Under the pieces are notes generated by a model. The model saw only the letters and a list, made by a program, of their open reading frames with translations. It did no database searches and was not told the origin of the DNA. The position numbers were made by a program, and so were the translations under genes. 64,000 nt of DNA. It comes from Bryobacterales bacterium. Lineage in GTDB: Bacteria > Acidobacteriota > Terriglobia > Bryobacterales > Bryobacteraceae. Below, piece by piece: positions 59,573-64,000 of the stretch (positions are counted from its first letter, which is position 1; each line of letters opens with the position of its first letter). The DNA lies in contig JADLBD010000211.1 in assembly GCA_020847975.1 (NCBI GenBank), positions 35,019 to 99,018 on the forward strand. Reading direction: 5' to 3'.

Positions 59573-60855
59573 TACCTTTTCACCTCATTCCCGGCGATAT
59601 ACACCGCCGTGATCGTTTTCGTGTTTTCGATCTCCTCGAGCGGGTTCCTGTCGTAGACCACCAGATCAGCCCATTTCCCCTTCTCGAGGGTCCCGATATC
59701 CTTCAGTTTAAGGGCTCTGGCGGGAACACCGGTGGCGGACAGGAGAATTTCCCCGGGCGACATTCCGGCATCGGCCATCATCCGCATCTCCAGATGTTCG
59801 AAGTAGCCCTCGAAACGGGCGGCGGTGGCGCCGGAATCGGTACCCATGAGGATCGGGACTCCGGCATCGGCCAGTTTCTTGAGATTGCTCTTGGCGGTGG
59901 GCAGCGCAGCCTTGTAGGCCTGGCTCATTTTGTTGACGCGCATCGCCTGCTGGCGCGCCGAATCCTTCAACGCGGCAATCACTTGCGGCCTGGCTTCCCT
60001 CAGAAAGAAAGGATCCGTGAAGAAAGCGGGGATGTCTTCATAGACGAACGTGGACAATTCGCGGGTGAGCGTGGGGCAATAGGGAATATTCCGGCTCTTG
60101 ACCAGCGAGAGGAATTCGTCATCGACAGGCTTGTCGCGGACGCTATGCGCCAGGATGTCGGCTCCGGAGCGCACCAGGTCCTTGGCGTCGTCGAGATAGA
60201 AGAAATGGACGGCGAGGGGCAGGCGTTGCTTGTGGGCCTCGTCGATGACCGCGCGGTAGACATTCGGCGGAATCTTGCGCGTCGTGCCGAGGTTGTCGTC
60301 CACCCGGATCTTGATGAAGTTCGGCTTCGTAGCGGCAACCGTGTCCACCATCCGCCGCCCTTCTTCAGAGGTCTTCGCGACGATGACCGTTCCCGCCAGG
60401 TAAATGCGGGCATGGGAAAGAGCAGGGGTTTCCTGCGCGTCCCTCACACGGAATGCCGCCTGTTCCTCGCCGCCCAGGCTGACGACAGTGGTGATTCCGT
60501 AGCGGCTGAAGAGAGCGAGTTGTTGCCGGACGCCTTCTTCGGTCGCTCCCGTGCCTTTTCCTTCCACGTCGGAGACATGCCCGTGGGAGTTGATGAGGCC
60601 GGGAGTGATGGTCTTGCCGCTGACGTTGATGGTCTGAGCGCCCTTGGGGGGTCTGACTTTGTTCGACGGGCCGATGGCAGTGATGCGGCCGTCCTGGACG
60701 ACGATGACGCCGTTCTCGATTACAGCGCGTCCCGTGCCGTCGAAAATTCGGGCTCCGGCAAACGCCTTCGTGGAAGCAGCCCCGGCCGGTGAAGGAAGCA
60801 ACAGCGCGAACAGGCCCGGTAACAGCAGTGAAAATTTCAAATTCGAACCCTCCAC
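59572..60855 (-). CDS. Exported amidohydrolase
   Basis: A 427-residue protein with a signal peptide (residues 1-26: KFSLLLPGLFALLLPSPAGA). Metal-site features: ITPGLINSHGHVSDVEGKG, FIKIRVDDNLG, LPLAVHFFYLDDAKDLV, GADILAHSVRD and VPILMGTDSGATAARFEGYF. KGKWADLVVYDRNPLEEIEN closes the beta domain. It would hydrolyse an amide or cyclic substrate in the periplasm; the exact one is unknown. It begins directly after the ROK kinase stop (0-bp gap) and overlaps DinB, within a tight five-gene operon. Confidence 0.9.
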   Translation of the reverse strand: MEGSNLKFSLLLPGLFALLLPSPAGAASTKAFAGARIFDGTGRAVIENGVIVVQDGRITAIGPSNKVRPPKGAQTINVSGKTITPGLINSHGHVSDVEGKGTGATEEGVRQQLALFSRYGITTVVSLGGEEQAAFRVRDAQETPALSHARIYLAGTVIVAKTSEEGRRMVDTVAATKPNFIKIRVDDNLGTTRKIPPNVYRAVIDEAHKQRLPLAVHFFYLDDAKDLVRSGADILAHSVRDKPVDDEFLSLVKSRNIPYCPTLTRELSTFVYEDIPAFFTDPFFLREARPQVIAALKDSARQQAMRVNKMSQAYKAALPTAKSNLKKLADAGVPILMGTDSGATAARFEGYFEHLEMRMMADAGMSPGEILLSATGVPARALKLKDIGTLEKGKWADLVVYDRNPLEEIENTKTITAVYIAGNEVKR

Positions 60856-61785
60856 TCAGTGTCTGGTGGTCAGTTGCGCCTGCACCGGAAGATAGGCCGC
60901 GCCGTAGAGCCCTGCTTCACTCCCAAGAAGCGCTTTTTCGATCCTCGTGTTTGTGTTGCGGAAGGTAAAGCTGCGCCACCGCACTTCTTCGAGCAGCGCC
61001 GGATAGAAATAATCCCAGGCCGCCAGCACGCCGCCGCTCATCAGGTAGAGCGGGTAATTGAAGATGTTGATGAGACTGGCGATTGCAATACCAAGGCATT
61101 GGCCCATCGTTTTGAAGATGGCGCGGGCGCGTTCTTCTCCGGCGACCGCCAGATCGTAGACGTCCTTGGCGGAGAGATTCTGGCCGAGGGCGAGCAGGTT
61201 GGCCATGCTCTCGATGGCGGTTGCGGAAGCGTGTTTTTCGACGCAGCCGCGATTGCCGCAGCCGCAGGGATTGCCGTTCGGGACCACGGTGATGTGTCCC
61301 AGTTCGGCCGCCATTCCCACGAAGCCGTGCATCACACGTCCGCGCGAAATGACGCCGCCCCCAATGCCCGTGCCCAGGGTGAGCAAGACCAGATCGTCTA
61401 CATCGCGGCCGGCGCCCATCCATTTCTCGCCGAGGGCGGCGGCGTTGGCGTCATTCTCGAGGAACACCTGGGTTCCGAGACGTTTTTCAATGGCGTCCCG
61501 GATGGGGTAGTTGTTGAGAGGAGGCAGATTGTGGGAGCCGACGATGAAACCTTCCGCCATGCGGATGAATCCGGGGACGCCGATGCCGGCGCCGGCGAGG
61601 CGCGAACCGGCAAAGCGGTCACGCAGCGATTCGATGCAGGCGACGATATCGTCGACGACGCGCTCGGGGCCCTGGGTCAGGTCCGTGGTTGCGTTGGTGC
61701 GGTCCAGCATCTCCCCGCTGGACGAGATGGCGGCGGCTTTGAGATTCGTACCGCCGAGATCCACTCCAATTGCGTATTCCGGCAT
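60856..61785 (-). CDS. ROK-family sugar kinase (glucokinase-like)
   Basis: A 309-residue kinase. ATP loop AIGVDLGGTNLKAAAISSSG, sugar-binding VFLENDANAAALGEKWMGAG, the GTGIGGGVISRGRVMHGFVG region, and the zinc-binding GNPCGCGNRGCVEKHASATA that defines ROK proteins. It phosphorylates glucose or a related hexose. The gene directly precedes the amidohydrolase and follows the GNAT gene by 56 bp. No DNA-binding domain is present, so it is a kinase and not a NagC-type repressor. Confidence 0.93.
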   Translation of the reverse strand: MPEYAIGVDLGGTNLKAAAISSSGEMLDRTNATTDLTQGPERVVDDIVACIESLRDRFAGSRLAGAGIGVPGFIRMAEGFIVGSHNLPPLNNYPIRDAIEKRLGTQVFLENDANAAALGEKWMGAGRDVDDLVLLTLGTGIGGGVISRGRVMHGFVGMAAELGHITVVPNGNPCGCGNRGCVEKHASATAIESMANLLALGQNLSAKDVYDLAVAGEERARAIFKTMGQCLGIAIASLINIFNYPLYLMSGGVLAAWDYFYPALLEEVRWRSFTFRNTNTRIEKALLGSEAGLYGAAYLPVQAQLTTRH

Positions 61786-61841
61786 GAAGTGAAGATTCTA
61801 GCACTGCCAACGGCGCGCGCAGCGGAATCACGGGTCCTCGG

Positions 61842-62633
61842 CTACGTTTTGACGTAAACGGAAAAGCGCGTCATGTTCCGGTAACCCATGCGGAGGTAGA
61901 GCTGATAGCCGGCGGCGCTTGATTGCAGGACGCTGCGGGTGATGCCGGTTTCGAGGCGAACCTGTTCCAAGGCGCGGCGCATGAGCGCTTCTCCGTAGCC
62001 TCTGCGCTGCATCCGCGGCATCGTGGCCACGGCATAGACGCCAATGGAATCCCCGCCGAGGACGATGCCGGTTGTCGATACGGGCTCGTCGTCTACATAG
62101 GCGATGAAGCCCCGTAAAGGCCCCTGCCACAGCCGCTCGCCGGCGTACACATCGTCCGCCATGCCGGGTGGAACTTGAAAGGCCTCGGCCATGATGCGGC
62201 TGAAACCGGAGCGGGTGCGAGTGTCGCCCACGGGGTAGCAGTCAAAGTCATCAGGGAGTGCCCGGTCCGGTTCGCTGACCTGGCGGGCGATCATGCCCGG
62301 GGCTTCCATCATGAGGCGCAGTCCACGGGTGGCCATGGAGATGCGCGAGCGCCGGCGCTCGGAGGCAGTAAACAGATCGTCACAGAACCACAGCGACCAT
62401 GGCGCGGAGCGCTTCCCGAAGAAACTCTCCGCTTCATCCAACACATTCTTGAAGGAAACCGGGCCGCCCGGAACCGGTTCGGTGAGTAGGGCGGTATTGA
62501 AGAGGCTGTAGTTGACTCCGGCGTGGACGAGGCTGACGCCAGGCGCCTCGGCGACCTCGCCGGAATAGCGCACATGGGAGAAGGCGGCGAGAGCGTTTCG
62601 CAGATTCTCATTGATGATTTCGAAGTCCCGCAC
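61842..62633 (-). CDS. GNAT-family N-acetyltransferase with N-terminal extension
   Basis: A 263-residue protein whose C-terminal 120 residues are a GNAT domain: VSTTGIVLGGDSIGVYAVAT, MPRMQRRGYGEALMRRALEQ (acetyl-CoA pyrophosphate loop R-R-G-Y-G-E-A) and GYQLYLRMGYRNMTRFSVYV. The N-terminal half (LFNTALLTEPVPGGPVSF; PWSLWFCDDLF) is a second GNAT-like module found in some two-domain members. Start is a GTG 11 bp after the priA stop. The acceptor is unknown. Confidence 0.88.
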   Translation of the reverse strand: MRDFEIINENLRNALAAFSHVRYSGEVAEAPGVSLVHAGVNYSLFNTALLTEPVPGGPVSFKNVLDEAESFFGKRSAPWSLWFCDDLFTASERRRSRISMATRGLRLMMEAPGMIARQVSEPDRALPDDFDCYPVGDTRTRSGFSRIMAEAFQVPPGMADDVYAGERLWQGPLRGFIAYVDDEPVSTTGIVLGGDSIGVYAVATMPRMQRRGYGEALMRRALEQVRLETGITRSVLQSSAAGYQLYLRMGYRNMTRFSVYVKT

Positions 62634-62644
62634 GATTCCCGCGA

Positions 62645-64000
62645 TTACAACAGACTGAGCGGATCGACGTCAATGACGAGAGAGGTGGGCGGCCAGTGGC
62701 GATGTTCGGCGAAGGCGCGGAGGCTGTGGAGCAGTTCGTTGAGCCGTTTGCGGTTGGCGGCCTTGAGCAGCAGTTGATAGCGAAACTCCTCCTTGAGGCG
62801 GGAAATCGGGGCCTCGGCGGGGCCGAGGATTTTCAGATCCTGCGGCGAGGGTCCGAAGAAGTTGCCGATCTCGGCGCTCATCTCGAGGGCCTGCTGCTGG
62901 TTGCGGCTGCGAACCATGACATTGGCAAGGGCGGCGAAGGGGGGATAGCGCATCATACGGCGGAACTGGATCTCTTTTTCGTAGAACTGCCGGTAATCCT
63001 GAAGAGCGGCGAAGCGGACGGCGTAATGATCGGGGTTGATGGTCTGGACGATGACCACTCCCGGCACCTGGCCGCGCCCGGCGCGTCCGGCAACCTGCGT
63101 CAGCAGTTGGAACGTCCGCTCGGCGGCGCGAAAATCGGGCATGCCGAGTCCGATGTCCGCCGAGACCACGCCCACCAGCGTGACGTTGGGAATATCGTGT
63201 CCTTTGGCGATCATCTGGGTGCCGACGAGGGTGTCGTACTCATGGGCGCGAAAGCCGTGGAGGATGGTTTCGAACTTGCGCTTGCCGCTGACGGTATCGC
63301 GGTCCATGCGCACGACGCGCGCCCGGGGAAAGGCGAGGTGCAGCTCTTCTTCCACCTTCTCGGCTCCCGTGCCCAGGAAGTAGACGTGCTCGCTGTCGCA
63401 CTTCGGGCAGCGCTTGGGAGGACGCTCGGCGTAGTTGCAGTAGTGGCAGAGCATACGCCGGTCGCGGTGGTGATAGGTAAGGGTGACCGCGCAGTTGCGG
63501 CATTCCACGCGCTCGCCGCAGGAGCGGCAGGCGACAAAGCTCGAGAATCCGCGGCGGTTATGGAGGATCATCACCTGCTCGCGTGCATCGAGACGGGAGG
63601 CGATCTCCTCGAGCAGACGCCGTGAGAAGGTGGCCTGCTTGCGGGTGTCGAGGAACTCCTGCCTCATGTCGATGGTCTCGACTACAGGCATGGGCCGGCC
63701 GGCGATGCGGACGGGCAGTTCGAGTAATGTGTACTTGCCGCGATGAACGTTATAACGGGATTCGAGGCTTGGGGTGGCCGAACCGAGCAGCACGCAGGCT
63801 CCGGCAGCACGGGCGCGCACAATGGCCACGTCCCGCCCGTTGTAGCGGGGCGTTTCTTCCTGCTTGTAGCTTTGATCGTGCTCCTCGTCCACCACAATCA
63901 GCCCCAGGTTTTGGACAGGGGCGAACACGCCGGACCGGGTACCCACCACCACCATGGCCTTGCCCGCGCGGATGGCGCGCCATTGTTCGGCGCGTTCGGA
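62645..64000 (-). CDS. priA: Primosomal replication helicase PriA (5' end outside window)
   Basis: Restarts stalled replication forks. The C-terminal 450 or so residues are present and the frame stays open to the window edge (residues before MVVVGTRSGVFAP still match: EQWRAIRAGKA). Features: the Walker B LIVVDEEHDQSYKQEETPRY, LLGSATPSLESRYN, eight zinc-binding cysteines (CRSCGERVECRNC, CHYCNYAERPPKRCPKCD), VRMDRDTVSGKRKFE, QVAGRAGRGQVPGVVIVQT and the C-terminal domain. It heads a five-gene minus-strand run ending in DinB. Confidence 0.95.
   Translation of the reverse strand, partial: SERAEQWRAIRAGKAMVVVGTRSGVFAPVQNLGLIVVDEEHDQSYKQEETPRYNGRDVAIVRARAAGACVLLGSATPSLESRYNVHRGKYTLLELPVRIAGRPMPVVETIDMRQEFLDTRKQATFSRRLLEEIASRLDAREQVMILHNRRGFSSFVACRSCGERVECRNCAVTLTYHHRDRRMLCHYCNYAERPPKRCPKCDSEHVYFLGTGAEKVEEELHLAFPRARVVRMDRDTVSGKRKFETILHGFRAHEYDTLVGTQMIAKGHDIPNVTLVGVVSADIGLGMPDFRAAERTFQLLTQVAGRAGRGQVPGVVIVQTINPDHYAVRFAALQDYRQFYEKEIQFRRMMRYPPFAALANVMVRSRNQQQALEMSAEIGNFFGPSPQDLKILGPAEAPISRLKEEFRYQLLLKAANRKRLNELLHSLRAFAEHRHWPPTSLVIDVDPLSLL

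Overview
The window looks like a chromosome segment of a high-GC acidobacterium, most likely of the Solibacter/Bryobacter group. The main evidence is three proteins carrying the Solibacter-type domain known as TIGR03437 (at about 6.0-7.9, 17.6-19.9 and 33.4-35.2 kb). Three very large Oar-like TonB-dependent receptors with an N-terminal carboxypeptidase-regulatory-like domain agree with this, as do bacillithiol-type BshA and a FecR-domain protein without a sigma factor. No rRNA, tRNA, CRISPR array, prophage or insertion sequence was seen. Assignments rest on motif reading only, since no searches were possible.

Layout. 0-8 kb: the end of a probable multihaem cytochrome, a LacI regulator, a three-gene minus-strand operon (histidine kinase, beta-propeller lipoprotein, BshA), an exported methyltransferase-like protein and a BNR-repeat protein. 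8-16.6 kb: a FecR protein and two divergent TonB-dependent receptors. The minus-strand receptor is broken by a one-base frameshift. A hairpin element lies at the 3' side of each receptor: one copy at 8.96 kb and three 83-bp tandem units at 16.35-16.6 kb. 16.6-25 kb: MsrP, a large repeat protein, BlaI-type regulator with YhaM-like nuclease, a SurA-like chaperone and a GH36 alpha-galactosidase. 25-31 kb: an orphan DUF433 protein, a third TonB-dependent receptor, a VapBC pair and a quinoprotein scrap. 31-36 kb: phosphate transporter Pit with its DUF47 partner, a TtcA-like protein and an exported two-gene unit.

36-43 kb is a plus-strand housekeeping run: RsmB-like methyltransferase, Rpe, BamD, response regulator, YajQ, alpha/beta hydrolase, amino acid permease and MmcQ/YjbR. 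43-47 kb is a minus-strand operon of an exported protein, an MFS transporter, an unknown exported protein and an amidohydrolase. 47-58.5 kb holds a mutarotase-like protein, a gluconate dehydrogenase subunit 3-like protein, FolC, PlsC, an amidohydrolase, an aminotransferase, a PIG-L deacetylase, a TauD-like dioxygenase, a GH75 chitosanase-like protein, a methyltransferase and a DUF481 outer-membrane protein. 59-64 kb is a compact minus-strand operon: PriA (cut by the window end), GNAT, ROK kinase, amidohydrolase and DinB.

Much of the content fits a heterotroph that degrades polymers and takes products up through TonB-dependent receptors (alpha-galactosidase, chitosanase-like, beta-propeller and mutarotase-like proteins, ROK kinase, LacI). 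The best candidates for something undescribed are the hairpin/83-bp repeat family, a 24-residue membrane peptide with a near-ideal ribosome-binding site at 52.3 kb, the two-gene exported unit at 33.4-35.8 kb, and the exported methyltransferase-like protein. No complete new multi-gene defence or secretion system was recognised.
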